Below the pieces are notes generated by a model. The model did not search any database. It was not told where the DNA came from and worked only from the letters and a program-made list of their open reading frames with translations. Below, one piece after another: positions 34,496-44,015 of a stretch of DNA of 64,000 nt (position 1 is its first letter; the number at the start of each line of letters is the position of its first letter). The translations under genes and the position numbers were made by a program. This DNA is from G965226155 sp965226155 (GTDB lineage Bacteria; Pseudomonadota; Gammaproteobacteria; Eutrophobiales; Eutrophobiaceae), in contig OZ245331.1 in NCBI GenBank assembly GCA_965226155.1, positions 2,356,001-2,420,000 on the forward strand. The letters are read 5' to 3'.

Positions 34496-35564
34496 CGCGG
34501 ATTCAACTTTGAAGTGCAACGTTGATGTTAAAAAAGACTTCATGTAGTGTTTTTGAATTAAGTGTTTTTCTGGGACGGTGATTGAGTTTTTTCATGACCA
34601 AGTTTAACTGCTTTTGTGTAATCGTGCTGGAGTCCATTTTCTTTGGGAAGTACTGTCGAATGAGACCATTGATATTTTCATTTAAACCCCGTTCCCAGGA
34701 GGCATAAGGATGTGCAAAATAGAACCCCGCGTTCAATTGTTGAGCAATAACCTCATGCTCAGCAAATTCTTTTCCATTATCCGAGGTGATCGTGTGAACC
34801 GACGCCTTCATATTAGACAACAATCGCACGATAGCTTGTCTGACGGCAGAGGCAGTTCGTCGTTTCACCTGTGCAAATCAAGGTGTACATCGACTTGCGC
34901 TCGCTCAAGGTGACCAGCGCCTGTCGATGGCCTTTGCCGATGACGGTGTCCACTTCCCAGTCACCGATGCGTGTCTTCCTGTTCACAATGGCTGGACGCT
35001 TATCAATGCTGCCCTGATTCACCAGAACCCCACGACGTTGATAACTACCATAACGCTTCTTTCGTTTCTTCTGGCAACGCAAGTACCGGTACAGCTCACC
35101 GCCGTCTGCCTTGTCCTGGTATATGTAGTGATATATCCATTCATGACTCAGAGCGATACCTTCTCGTTTATGCAACCAGTCACTGATTTGCTCAGGACTC
35201 CATTCGTCCCGCAGCCAGACCTCTACTCGCTCCCACAAGGTCGTGGGGAGTCGCTGTTGTTGACTGGCTTCTCGACGCGCTTGCCAGAGCAACTGAGCTT
35301 GGCGGGGTCGATAGCCTCTCAAGCCACGGTTGCGTCTGAGTTCACGGCTAATAGTAGATTTATGCACGCCTATCAAGGCGGCTATGTCCGTTTGTGTATG
35401 TCCTGCTTTCATCAGGGCGTAAATCTGGTAACGTTGATGCTCGGTAAGCTGTGTGTAGTGTCTCATCTGTGCCTCTCTTTCTTGCTGGAACGAAAGGTAA
35501 GGATGCTACCGCAGCTTGCCGTTCGTGCCACCTAATTGAGTTGCACTTACAAATTGAATTCACG
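34496..35564 (-). mobile_element. IS30-family element, copy D, transposase frameshifted
   Basis: 1069 bp with both termini intact, one base longer than copies B and C because of an extra A near 34874. Flanked by an ATT target duplication (34493-34495 and 35565-35567). It split a membrane-sensor gene. It may still be mobilised by transposase made from copies B or C. Confidence 0.95.
34503..35466 (-). pseudogene. IS30 transposase with one-base insertion (copy D)
   Basis: Identical in design to copies B and C, but one extra A within the sequence GTGCAAATCAAGG (others read GTGCAATC) near 34874 shifts the frame inside the catalytic domain, around the LIAQVKRRTAS segment. The N-terminal 200 residues with the DNA-binding domains remain intact and could act as an inhibitor; this is speculation. 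Confidence 0.93.
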
Positions 35565-36053
35565 ATTACTAATAAAAACTACAAATAGAGTAATCGATAA
35601 AAGAATTAATGCTGCACGTCGTCTAGCATCATCAATATGTTCATTCATTAATCGATAATAATTATTTAAATCCACATATAGTGAAAAAATGCCAAATTGT
35701 TCATTTCCATAGGTAATAGGTTGTTCAAATTTTAATATTCCTTCACCGAAAGGGATCGGTTTTCTTTTCCATTCTGTTAATAAGTTGCCCGAGTCATCTT
35801 GAATATGAATATACGTTAATTCAGGCCAATTCAAGACATATTGTTTAATCGTAGCGTCGATATCTTGAACATCCTTTACTGTAACCCCCACAGACACTAA
35901 TCCTGCCATCAGTGTTGTTGCCCTTTGAAATTCATTACGCATATCTCCAATCAAATATTCTTCATCCAGTTTCCTTGTATATTCACCGGAGAACCATATT
36001 CCTATAGAAATAGCAATAATGATTGGTAAAGTTGACTTAAATAAGATTCCCAT
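35565..36053 (-). pseudogene. Membrane sensor protein N-terminal part, cut by IS30 copy D
   Basis: From ATG 36053: a membrane helix (about residues 4-20), a periplasmic domain of about 120 residues with a Cache-like look (YVLNWPELTYIHIQDDSGNLL), and a second helix (AALILLSITLFVVFIS) that ends at the IS. Such N-termini feed histidine kinases, cyclases or stand-alone sensors. After IS removal the frame runs on as NHYLMKKLKN into 34483-34250. No kinase or GGDEF domain is found on the far side. Confidence 0.6.
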
Positions 36054-36205
36054 TAGTATCCTTTATAGATGAATTAGCTATGATTTCCCAATCCTTTTCA
36101 ATGTCTCAGGGTTAATTGACACAAATTTTAGTATGAGATTAGAAATCACAGTGAATATCCTGATTTTGTTGAAAGCAGATCCTCGAGTTTGCCTTTACTA
36201 GGGCA

Positions 36206-36463
36206 ATGAATAATTGGTTTATCTATATAGTCAGGTGCTCAGATAATAGTCTCTATACAGGGATTACTAAAAATATTGAGAGGCGTATTGATGAACATAA
36301 CAATGGGAAAGCAGGTGCTGCTTATACTCGTGCCCGTAGGCCAGTAAAGCTTGTGTACCAAGAGATCTTTAAGACTAGATCGGATGCAACTAAAAGAGAG
36401 ATTGAGATTAAAAAATTTCGTAAGAAGGAAAAAGAATTGATACTTGAAAGAACAAGCAAGTAG
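36206..36463 (+). CDS. GIY-YIG nuclease superfamily protein (YhbQ/UPF0213 type)
   Basis: An 85-aa single-domain protein: WFIYIVRCSDNSLYTGITKN carries the GIY-YIG equivalent (YIV...YTG), followed by ERRIDEHNNGKAGAAYTRARRP with the conserved Arg, and KREIEIKKFRKKEK. Related YhbQ proteins have nuclease-like folds with poorly known roles. Stands alone. Confidence 0.9.
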   Translation: MNNWFIYIVRCSDNSLYTGITKNIERRIDEHNNGKAGAAYTRARRPVKLVYQEIFKTRSDATKREIEIKKFRKKEKELILERTSK

Positions 36464-36515
36464 CTAACTTTTAATCAAACTACAAATAATTAATATCGTT
36501 TATAGAGAGGCAAAC

Positions 36516-37447
36516 TTGATGAAGTATTTATATAGTAAAACAATGCCCATTCTTACAGCATTTATCCTTTGCATCAGTTTAGACAATGTTCAAGCACAAC
36601 AGCCAAGATTTGATTTTGAGAATGCAACAATTAAAACTCAAAAATTGCGTGATAATATATATATGCTCGAGGGCTTGGGCGGCAATGTCGGTCTTTCTGT
36701 GGGTGAGGATGGCGCAATTATTATCGATAATCAGTTTCCACAATTATCTGAAAAATCGTTGCTGCTATTCGGAAAATAACAGATAAAGAAATTCGTTTTG
36801 TAATCAATACCCATCATCACGGTGATCACACTGGTGGGAATGAGTGTTTTGCAAAGATGGGAGCTTTGATATTCGCCCATGAGAATGTTCATAAGATTCT
36901 CAGAGAGGGGACAATCAATCGGCAAACTGGAGAGCGAAATCCTCCCCCACCAAAAAAGACGCTACCCGTTGTCACCTTTCAGAATCAACTAAATCTTTAT
37001 CTTAATGGTGAAGCTGTTCGTGTCATTCATGTCGATCCCGCTCATACTAGTGGAGATTCATTTATATATTTTAGCGATTCAGATGTAATTCATTCCGGGG
37101 ATTTTTTCGTAACTCACCACTATTCATTTATCGATGTGACGAATGATGGCCGAATACTCGGGATTATTGAAGCGCTAAACAGATTGATTGAAGTTGCTGG
37201 ACCGGATTCAAAAATTATCCCTTGGCATGGTAAGTTGTCAAACGAAGCAGGCGCAATTGCCAGTAGAGATATGTTTGTCGATATTCGAAATCGAATCAGC
37301 AAGCTAGTTAGTGAAGGCAAATCACTAGAACAGATTATTGCAGCTAAACCCACTGCTGACTACGATGAACGCTGGATGGCTGACGGTACTACAAGGAGGG
37401 ATCGATTCATTAATACGATTTATAAGGAATTGGCTGAAGAAAGATAA
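36516..37447 (+). pseudogene. Exported metallo-beta-lactamase-fold hydrolase, frameshifted at an A5 run
   Basis: ATG 36516 starts a signal peptide (ending NVQAQ) and the MBL-fold beginning (YMLEGLGGNVGLSVG). At the A5 run 36751-36755 the frame is lost; a sixth A would continue it as SEKIVAAIRKI...NTHHHGDHTGGN to the stop at 37447, 310 aa in all. The zinc motif HHHGDH, then DPAHTSGDSFIYF and HSGDFF, are all in the downstream frame. Related enzymes are secreted hydrolases of broad type, not proven beta-lactamases. Confidence 0.8.
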
Positions 37448-37579
37448 GCATAAAGTTTGTCAATCTATATGCACAGCTGAGGTGCAGAATACTTTCTGGT
37501 AACTCGATAATCTGAATGTAAGTTCTGCTACAGAGAAGGCCCTGTTATTAATAACCTTGAATTAAATAAAGGAATTAGT

Positions 37580-39784
37580 TTGAAAACGTTTACTGTCTTG
37601 AAGTTTTCATTAGTGTCAATTGTAATATCGATCATGTCCTTTGATCTAGTCAATGCACAAGAAATAAGCCAGGAAGGGTCAGTTCAACAGCTTGAAATGG
37701 CACAGTGTGTAAAAAATGGCGAGGCAACAACAGTCATCTATGATCGAGGTTATTTCCAACGCTATGATGTAACAACAGCGGAAGATATGCTTAGACGTAT
37801 TCCCGGGATGATGACGCTGCTTGATGATACAGAAGAAAATCAACAAGAACGTGGCCTAGGGTCGAGTGGCGAGCAGATCCTGATTAACGGTAAACGCATT
37901 GCCGGCAAGTCCACTCAGATAGTCACATCTTTACAGCGTATTCAGGCCAGCTCTGTCAACTGCATCCAACTTATTCGTGGCACTTCCTCCGAAACTAATG
38001 TGCAGAGTGAAGGTGTACTTGTTAATTTAATTATTGGCAACGACGAATCAAATAGCAGAAATACTTCATGGCAATTTATCAATAAACTGAACGACAAAGG
38101 CTGGTTTGATGTCGCTGGAATTGTTTCACACAGCGGCAAGTGGAATGATCTGGACTATTTGGTCAGTTTTGAACGAGACGTCTGGTCTCGTCATTCATTA
38201 AGGACGCAACGTTACACTAACCGATCGCGCGAGGAGTTTTATCATTTTTCCGATGGCAGTATTCAGCAGAATCGATTATCTGATGATTTCCGTGACTATA
38301 ATAAATACGCTATCAACACTAACTTGGCTTACGAATTTGATAATGACGATACCTTCCTGCTCAATGGCTTTCTCCAACAATTAACCATCAATGTAACTGA
38401 GAATATTCAATTTACGGCATTTAATGCTGACGGCACTTTGAATCGACCTGGTATTGACCTGAAAACATCTGTACCTGAGCAGTTAGCATGGGAAATTGGC
38501 ACTGAATATCGGAAAAAGATAGCTGATGGAGATCTCAATCTAATTTTTATTTACACCCACACTAAGAATGAACCCACTAATTTTCGTAACGAGATCGTCG
38601 GCAATGTCACTTCTGAAATTAATCGTATAGAAGAAGAGAAAATACCAACGGAAGGGATTATTCGCGGAAGTTATAGTTGGCCAATTACTTCATCCATGGC
38701 ATTGGAAGTTGGCGCTGAAGGATCACTAAATAAACTTGACCAAACATTCAATGCGTTTTTCGACTTAGATAATAATGGTTCCGTCGAGCCGCTCCCGACA
38801 TTAAATACTGAGGTCGAAGAACTGCGGGAAGAGCTGTTTATCATTCATAACTGGAAAATTAACGACAGGTTGGCACTTGAAAGCTCCATCGTTGCAGAAG
38901 CATCCAATGTATCGAATAACTTTGATTCTGCACCGGATCAGGATTATTTCTTTATCAAACCGAGGGCAGACCTGCGCTATGATTTGACCTCATCAGATCA
39001 AATACAAATCAAGATAGAACGTACTGTCGAACAGCTCGTTTTAAATCTTTTTGTACCGACGTTCGATTCTAATGACACTGAAGTCGATGCCGGTAATTTG
39101 GGGCTGACCCCGCAAACGGCATGGGAATTTGAGGCGCGCTATGATCGACGACTCGCCAATGATAATGGTACGATCGATATTCGTACATTCTATTACGATA
39201 TTCAGGATTTTACCGATAAGAGAATTATCGGCTTTGATAACAATGATCCGATCAATGGCGCGCCTATCTCGGCGTCGGGCAGTATTGGTGACGCGTCTCA
39301 TTACGGTGTTGAAGTTAAGGTTAGCACCAGATTATCTTTTATCAACTTACCTGAAGTCGTAGTCGATGTGCGTTACTTGCGCCAGGAATCGAATGTCACT
39401 GATCCATTTTCCGGCAAGAACCGAATTTTTGAGAGGCCCTGGCTATTTGACTTTGGTTTTCGTCATGATGTGACTAACTGGGGGATGTCCTATGGTATGA
39501 ACATCGAGAAATTTGGTGGTAAATTCGTACAAAGAGATCTCAACTTTAGTTCTTTATTTACTATAGATACGTTGTTGGATATTTTTATTGAGAAGGAATT
39601 ATTTTCCGGCATCTCCGTTCGAATGGAAGGGAGAGGTTTATTGCCAAGTAAACAGGGGAGAGATCGGACCGTATTTGCAGTGAATAACAATGCAGGGGTG
39701 GTTAATAGGACAGTGCTACGAACAGAGAGCTTTGAGGAAACACGAGACAGACGTTTTCTCATCAGTTTTCGGGGTGCATTTTAA
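37580..39784 (+). CDS. TonB-dependent receptor, paralogue of 45783-47987
   Basis: A 734-aa outer-membrane protein: signal peptide, then plug domain (DVTTAEDMLRRIPGMM, SSGEQILINGKRIAGKS, QLIRGTSSETNVQSEG) and a long beta-barrel ending in aromatic-rich ...RRFLISFRGAF with terminal Phe. It lacks a clear TonB box. Two Cys (MAQC, VNCIQLIRG) may form a disulfide in the plug. TTG 37580 is used as start, 6 nt after AAGGA. The second copy has the same length and is closely similar, so substrate class is probably shared. Ligand unknown. Confidence 0.88.
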   Translation: MKTFTVLKFSLVSIVISIMSFDLVNAQEISQEGSVQQLEMAQCVKNGEATTVIYDRGYFQRYDVTTAEDMLRRIPGMMTLLDDTEENQQERGLGSSGEQILINGKRIAGKSTQIVTSLQRIQASSVNCIQLIRGTSSETNVQSEGVLVNLIIGNDESNSRNTSWQFINKLNDKGWFDVAGIVSHSGKWNDLDYLVSFERDVWSRHSLRTQRYTNRSREEFYHFSDGSIQQNRLSDDFRDYNKYAINTNLAYEFDNDDTFLLNGFLQQLTINVTENIQFTAFNADGTLNRPGIDLKTSVPEQLAWEIGTEYRKKIADGDLNLIFIYTHTKNEPTNFRNEIVGNVTSEINRIEEEKIPTEGIIRGSYSWPITSSMALEVGAEGSLNKLDQTFNAFFDLDNNGSVEPLPTLNTEVEELREELFIIHNWKINDRLALESSIVAEASNVSNNFDSAPDQDYFFIKPRADLRYDLTSSDQIQIKIERTVEQLVLNLFVPTFDSNDTEVDAGNLGLTPQTAWEFEARYDRRLANDNGTIDIRTFYYDIQDFTDKRIIGFDNNDPINGAPISASGSIGDASHYGVEVKVSTRLSFINLPEVVVDVRYLRQESNVTDPFSGKNRIFERPWLFDFGFRHDVTNWGMSYGMNIEKFGGKFVQRDLNFSSLFTIDTLLDIFIEKELFSGISVRMEGRGLLPSKQGRDRTVFAVNNNAGVVNRTVLRTESFEETRDRRFLISFRGAF

Positions 39785-39949
39785 TCATTTAGCTAAATTT
39801 GTTTCTATTTCACTGGCAGAGTTGAACCTTTTTGTGCCGCCTTATTTAAAAAAACGCAGTTTCAAGTTATGGGCTTGACTATTGATTCAAGTGCTTGATT
39901 TGTAATTAAATAGGCAGGATAGTCTGCATCACTTTTTACCTTAAAGAGA

Positions 39950-40025
39950 CCGTGGCAAGATTCGAACCGACGCTTACCCTACTGTCCGGTCTCAAAGCAG
40001 AGCGCTGATCCTACCAGTATTTATC
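39950..40025 (-). other. tRNA-like remnant in the gap after the first TonB receptor gene
   Basis: The 262-bp gap 39785-40046 contains, on the minus strand, pieces that look like a degraded tRNA: a D-arm-like ACTGGTAGGATCAGCGC, a CTCTGCTTTGAGA segment and a T-arm-like GTCGGTTCGAATCTTGC. GAGACCG and CGGTCTC form a further 7-bp inverted repeat. No full cloverleaf can be drawn. The rest of the gap shows no gene. Confidence 0.3.
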
Positions 40026-40046
40026 AGCAGCCAAACAGGAGAAAAA

Positions 40047-40274
40047 ATGAAGACAGATTCAAAATTAAACGGTAGTGTTGAGATGCTAGCCAAGGCCATG
40101 AAAGAAGTATTTTCAGAAGCGATGGAAAGTGCAGTAGAGCCCATTCATTCTGACTTGGAAGGCATACGCAACAACATGGCAACCAAGGAAGACGTCAATA
40201 CCACCAATGTAAATATGCAAGCTCAGTTTGCAGAGCAAGAAAAGAAACTCGGTAACCTTCTGTCAAAACGCTAA
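40047..40274 (+). CDS. Small coiled-coil protein of unknown function
   Basis: A 75-aa, acidic, highly helical protein, probably a coiled coil, with the motif GIRNNMATKEDV often seen in small phage- or plasmid-associated coiled-coil proteins. It has a good AGGAG ribosome site and is followed by a strong terminator 26 bp downstream, which together support it being a real gene. No membrane or signal segment. Confidence 0.65.
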   Translation: MKTDSKLNGSVEMLAKAMKEVFSEAMESAVEPIHSDLEGIRNNMATKEDVNTTNVNMQAQFAEQEKKLGNLLSKR

Positions 40275-40299
40275 TCTGCGTTAATACCTTATGTTTTTA

Positions 40300-40334
40300 A
40301 ACGCCCTGTCCGCAACCGTTCAGGGCGTTTTTTA
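40300..40334 (+). terminator. Rho-independent terminator
   Basis: Stem ACGCCCTG/CAGGGCGT (8 bp) with a 12-nt loop, followed by a run of T. It ends the small coiled-coil gene. Confidence 0.88.
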
Positions 40335-40387
40335 TTGTGCGTACTTATAAACAAAAAACTGTTCCGCAATCAATGACAAATACAATT

Positions 40388-41493
40388 TTAGCCAAAATCG
40401 GTATATAAATCACTCTGCCTGTCGCCCTTACCTACTACACCTGGCGTATGGAACCGTTTCCCATCAAGAATATCCTGAACTGTCAACATCTGCATCTTCG
40501 CATACGGATTCATATGAGTCCTGAGCGTTAAATCACCGGCGTCCGCCATAGCCTTGCGGAAGTTGCGCTCCTTCGTCGTGCCTAACGGATCCATGATAAT
40601 CAGCCCTGCTATGAGAGCTTCGTCATCATCCAGTGCACCACGGAGGGCACGAAGATCGCGAATATTTACATTCTTTCCGCCCTTTACTTCAATCGCCATA
40701 CTCTGAAGCTCTTGCTCATCTGGAACATCGAAATAGATTCGTCCATCTACTCCGCCGTCTGCTGTCCGTTTCGTAGTCACAAAGCCGTCCACTTGCTCCA
40801 CAGCCCATTTTTGAAAATGGTACTTATCACGTCCCCACAAATCTTTAACCCCTTCAAGCGTGCGGGGAACACCTTCAATATCGAAATCCTTACCAGCAAC
40901 CAGCTTCAGCCGATCCCTGAGCCGAACCGTGGCTACACGCTTGATAGCGTGGAAAGCGATATCAATGCCAATCCACTTGCGACCAAGTGTGTGCGCCGCT
41001 TCCATTGTTGTAGCGCAGCCACAGAACGGATCGAATACCACATCTTCCTTATTGCTAGATGCCTTGATAATTCTCTCCAATAGCGCGACTGGCTTTTGTG
41101 TAGCATAGCCAAGCTTCTCTTTTGCATTCGGGTTGACTGGATATATATCTGTCCAGATATCTGAAACAGGCTTACCTTTTGATTCATCAAGGTACTGTTT
41201 GCGGCCACTTAATTGTTTTCTATACTTCCTGCCTCCTTCGTCAAGATGAACGAACCGTTTCCGAATATATTCATCCGTGTAGGGGATATATTGACGATTG
41301 CACGTAAAATTATTGATGCTCTTGACGTAATGAAAAATGGTGTCATGGTTTGGAACGAGTTTATTTCCACCAGCTTTTCCTCCAGATGCCGTGCCACGTT
41401 GCCAGATAATCTCATTACGTAAATGATGTACACCGAAGATTGAGTCCAGCATGACCTTGATGTAATGGCTAACCTGTAAGTCGTCAAAAGATC
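40388..41493 (-). pseudogene. Site-specific DNA methyltransferase with Mrr-like nuclease domain, N-terminus lost at an IS3 element
   Basis: What remains is about 368 codons: the end of a beta-class adenine/cytosine-N4 methyltransferase (HYIKVMLDSIFGVHHLRNEIIW, ATQKPVALLERIIKAS, then DPFCGCATTMEAA as SAM-binding motif), followed by a C-terminal restriction-endonuclease-like domain (MAIEVKGGKNVNIRDLRAL). The catalytic DPPY motif, N-terminal in this class, is gone because the IS3 element starts at 41494. The open frame begins with a TTG inside the IS and is accidental. Such fusions are usually part of a Type III- or Mrr-like restriction system. Inactive for methylation as it stands. Confidence 0.82.
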
Positions 41494-41547
41494 TGGGACA
41501 CAATAGTCTAAAAGTTAAGAGAGACTTTCATACATTGTAGTCCTATT

Positions 41548-42534
41548 TCACTGGTTCATACATAAACTTAAATTATCCTTCCTCCTCAGTTGTAGCGTTT
41601 CGTGTTTAATGACGGCTCTTCTGTCTATGATTTCCTGATAACGGCCAAAATACATATCGGCAGGTGTAATGTTGTCGAGCGACTCATGGTAACGCTCATG
41701 ATTGTAGTACTGAACGAATTGCCGGATGGCCTGTTCCAGTTCCCACGGATAGTAATAGTGCTCCAACTTTACGACGTTCTTCATGGAACGGTGATAACGT
41801 TCAATCTTGCCTTGGGTCATAGGGTGATACGGTGCGCCACGGGTATGTTGCAGTTGGTGTTTGCCCAGGTAGTCTTTTAATTCTGACGAGATATAACAAG
41901 GTCCGTTATCACTGAGTAAACGAGGACGGTGTTTGACCGTTATCTCGTTGACACCGGTGGTCTCAATCGCCGCATCCAGTGTTTGCTTCACGTCACCAGT
42001 TGCCATGCTGGTCGTTAACTTCCAGGCAATGATATAGCGGGAGTAATCATCCAGCACCGTGGACAGGTAATACCACCCCCAACCCACGACACGAAAGTAG
42101 GTGAAGTCCGTCTGCCATAGCTCGTTGACTCGTCGTGTTGGATTCTGAAACGAATCCACCGCTTGCATCAGGATATAAGCAGGACTGGTAATGAGATCGT
42201 ATTGCTTTAACAGGCGATAGACACTGGATCCCGAGATGAAGCAACTATGTTCATCGGTGATGGTCCACGCTAACTCGCGGGGTGATTTGTCTGGATGTTG
42301 CAAGGCGATCTCCAGACACTGCTCCTTCACCGTCTCCGGTAACTTATTCCAGAACCGCCTAGGTGATCGACTGCTTGGCTCCAGACCCTCTGGTCCATTA
42401 TCCAGATATTGCCGATACCAACGATAAAAGCTACTACGACTCACCCCTAATTCTCTCAGGGTACATCTAACAGGTAATTCCGAGCCTTCTACCAACCGGA
42501 TCACTTCCAGCTTCTCTGCCGCTGACAAACTCAT
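41548..42534 (-). CDS. IS3-family transposase OrfB
   Basis: A 328-aa integrase-core protein with an N-terminal helix-turn-helix (CTLRELGVSRSSFYRWYRQY). DDE residues are in WQTDFTYF, LLSDNGPCY and GKIERYHRSMK. The ATG overlaps the orfA stop by 4 bp (ATGA), so OrfB may be translated by re-initiation and not only by the -1 frameshift fusion common in IS3. Full length. Confidence 0.93.
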   Translation of the reverse strand: MSLSAAEKLEVIRLVEGSELPVRCTLRELGVSRSSFYRWYRQYLDNGPEGLEPSSRSPRRFWNKLPETVKEQCLEIALQHPDKSPRELAWTITDEHSCFISGSSVYRLLKQYDLITSPAYILMQAVDSFQNPTRRVNELWQTDFTYFRVVGWGWYYLSTVLDDYSRYIIAWKLTTSMATGDVKQTLDAAIETTGVNEITVKHRPRLLSDNGPCYISSELKDYLGKHQLQHTRGAPYHPMTQGKIERYHRSMKNVVKLEHYYYPWELEQAIRQFVQYYNHERYHESLDNITPADMYFGRYQEIIDRRAVIKHETLQLRRKDNLSLCMNQ

Positions 42535-42890
42535 TCGTCTGCCCAGGTCGACTCCAAGCCAAGCACACTTTTTTTAAGCACATCGTTCTTCAGCATGATG
42601 TCGGCTAGCAGGCGTTTGAGCTGGTCGTTTTCTCTCTTCAGATCGGTGCCTTCACTGGAACTGGCTTCCCGTTTGATATCGCCAGCCAGGCGCTGTTTCC
42701 CGGCCTCTAGAAACTCCTTGCTCCAGCGGTAATACACGTTTTGATTCAATCCTTCCCGGCGGCACAGCTCAGCGATACTTTCTTCTCCACGCATACCTTC
42801 CAGCACAATTCGGATCTCTTCTTCAGAGGAATACTTTTTGCGGGTACGACGGCGTATATCTTTAACCAACTTCTCGCTATTATTACCCAT
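42531..42890 (-). CDS. IS3-family OrfA (helix-turn-helix/leucine zipper)
   Basis: A 119-aa DNA-binding protein: HTH_8-type domain (EEEIRIVLEGMRGEESIAELCRREGL split across helices) then a leucine-zipper-like helix (LKRENDQLKRLLADIMLKND). It binds the IS ends and is needed with OrfB for transposition. Confidence 0.92.
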   Translation of the reverse strand: MGNNSEKLVKDIRRRTRKKYSSEEEIRIVLEGMRGEESIAELCRREGLNQNVYYRWSKEFLEAGKQRLAGDIKREASSSEGTDLKRENDQLKRLLADIMLKNDVLKKSVLGLESTWADE

Positions 42891-42960
42891 AATGAGACTC
42901 CTGTTTTATAAGGTTAACTTATCAGAAGTCTCTCTTAGAATTTAGCTCAATTGTGTCTCA

Positions 42961-44005
42961 TATGCTTTGACGGGATACATTCAGCAAACACCGGAATACA
43001 GGTCTGGGCCAGGAGCAATTACAACTCTGAAATACGCCGACAGGAAGAAGCTGGCTTGAAAGGTTTCCGTCGACCAGCCAATACGCAAGGGTTCGATCTT
43101 TTGCCAGAGCAACAAATTGGAGTTGGTGTTGCTATACCGCCCAATCGCACTCCACAGCCAGGGGGCGCCAGATCTGAGTCTGGAAGGCGTACGATTCAAC
43201 CTACTCTCCTATTTGATGAACCTCGTAAAAAACTTGAGATTGCAGGGGTTAGCCTTGAACTAGTAGCTGCGCCTGGCGAAACCGCCGATCAGTTATATGT
43301 TTGGCTGCCGGAACAACGGATAGTTTTTGCGGGAGATAATTTTTACCAATCTTGGCAAATGTGTATCCGCTCCGTGGTATTGCTCGACGTTCCACACGTG
43401 ACTGGATCAATAGTATTGACATGATGATACAAGAACAACCCCTGCATTTAGTTGGTGGCCATACCACGCCAATGATGGACAATGCCGTAGAGGTATTGAC
43501 GAACTACCGTGATGCTATGCAATGGGTCTATGATAAAACCATTGAAGGGGCAAAAAAACATCTGACGCCGGATGAACTGGTGGAGTACGTGACATTACCT
43601 GAACGGTTTTCCAAACTGGATTATCTTGCAGATTACTACGGTACTGTTAGTGGTACTGTGCGTGATATTTATGCTCAGGATCTAGGATGGTTCGATGGTA
43701 ACCCTTTGAGCCTGCATCGTGAAAGTCCGAGCAAGCAGGCGCAACGCCTGACTGCTCTTTTGGGTGGCACGGAGGCTCTCATGCAAAAAGCCCGAGAAAC
43801 CTTCAAAACTGGAGATGCATTAGGGGCTGCTCAATTGGCTTATCATATGATTCGACTACAACCTCAAAATCCCGAGCCTCGAATATTGATGGCTGATGCT
43901 CTAGCCATCATCGGCGAGCAGACGTTCAATGCAAATATACGAAATTACACATTGTCATATTCAAACCGTTTGCGTAAAGATGGCGAAAAATTGAAGTTGG
44001 AGTAA
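42961..44005 (+). pseudogene. Linear alkylsulfatase (SdsA1/YjcS-like), N-terminally truncated and frameshifted
   Basis: Starting right at the IS3 end, codons match the middle and C-terminus of MBL-fold alkylsulfatases: LVAAPGETADQLYVWLPE, IVFAGDNFYQS, then, after a one-base loss near 43352, LANVYPLRGIARRSTRDWI, HLVGGHTTPM, LTNYRDAMQWVYDKTIEG and the dimerisation/SCP2-like tail to 44005. The HxHxDH zinc motif lies in the lost N-terminus. Such enzymes release sulfate from SDS-like esters. It shares the locus edge with TPR and TonB genes, but is not functional. Confidence 0.85.
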
Positions 44006-44015
44006 TCCTAATGGA

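Larger units (their letters stand above)
41494..42960 (-). mobile_element. IS3-family element
   Basis: 1467 bp, ends TGGGACACAATAG... and ...CAATTGTGTCTCA, imperfect inverted repeats of roughly 35 bp (both contain AAGAGAGACTT inside). Two overlapping genes orfA and orfB. No target duplication: ATC flanks the left and TAT the right, and the two flanking genes are unrelated truncated fragments. So a deletion or recombination removed the original neighbour on at least one side. Confidence 0.9.

Noticed and set aside
36516..37447. Calling the MBL-fold gene a subclass B3 beta-lactamase
   Set aside because: The HHHGDH motif and signal peptide are shared by many MBL hydrolases. Nothing in the visible sequence is specific for beta-lactams, and the frame is broken.
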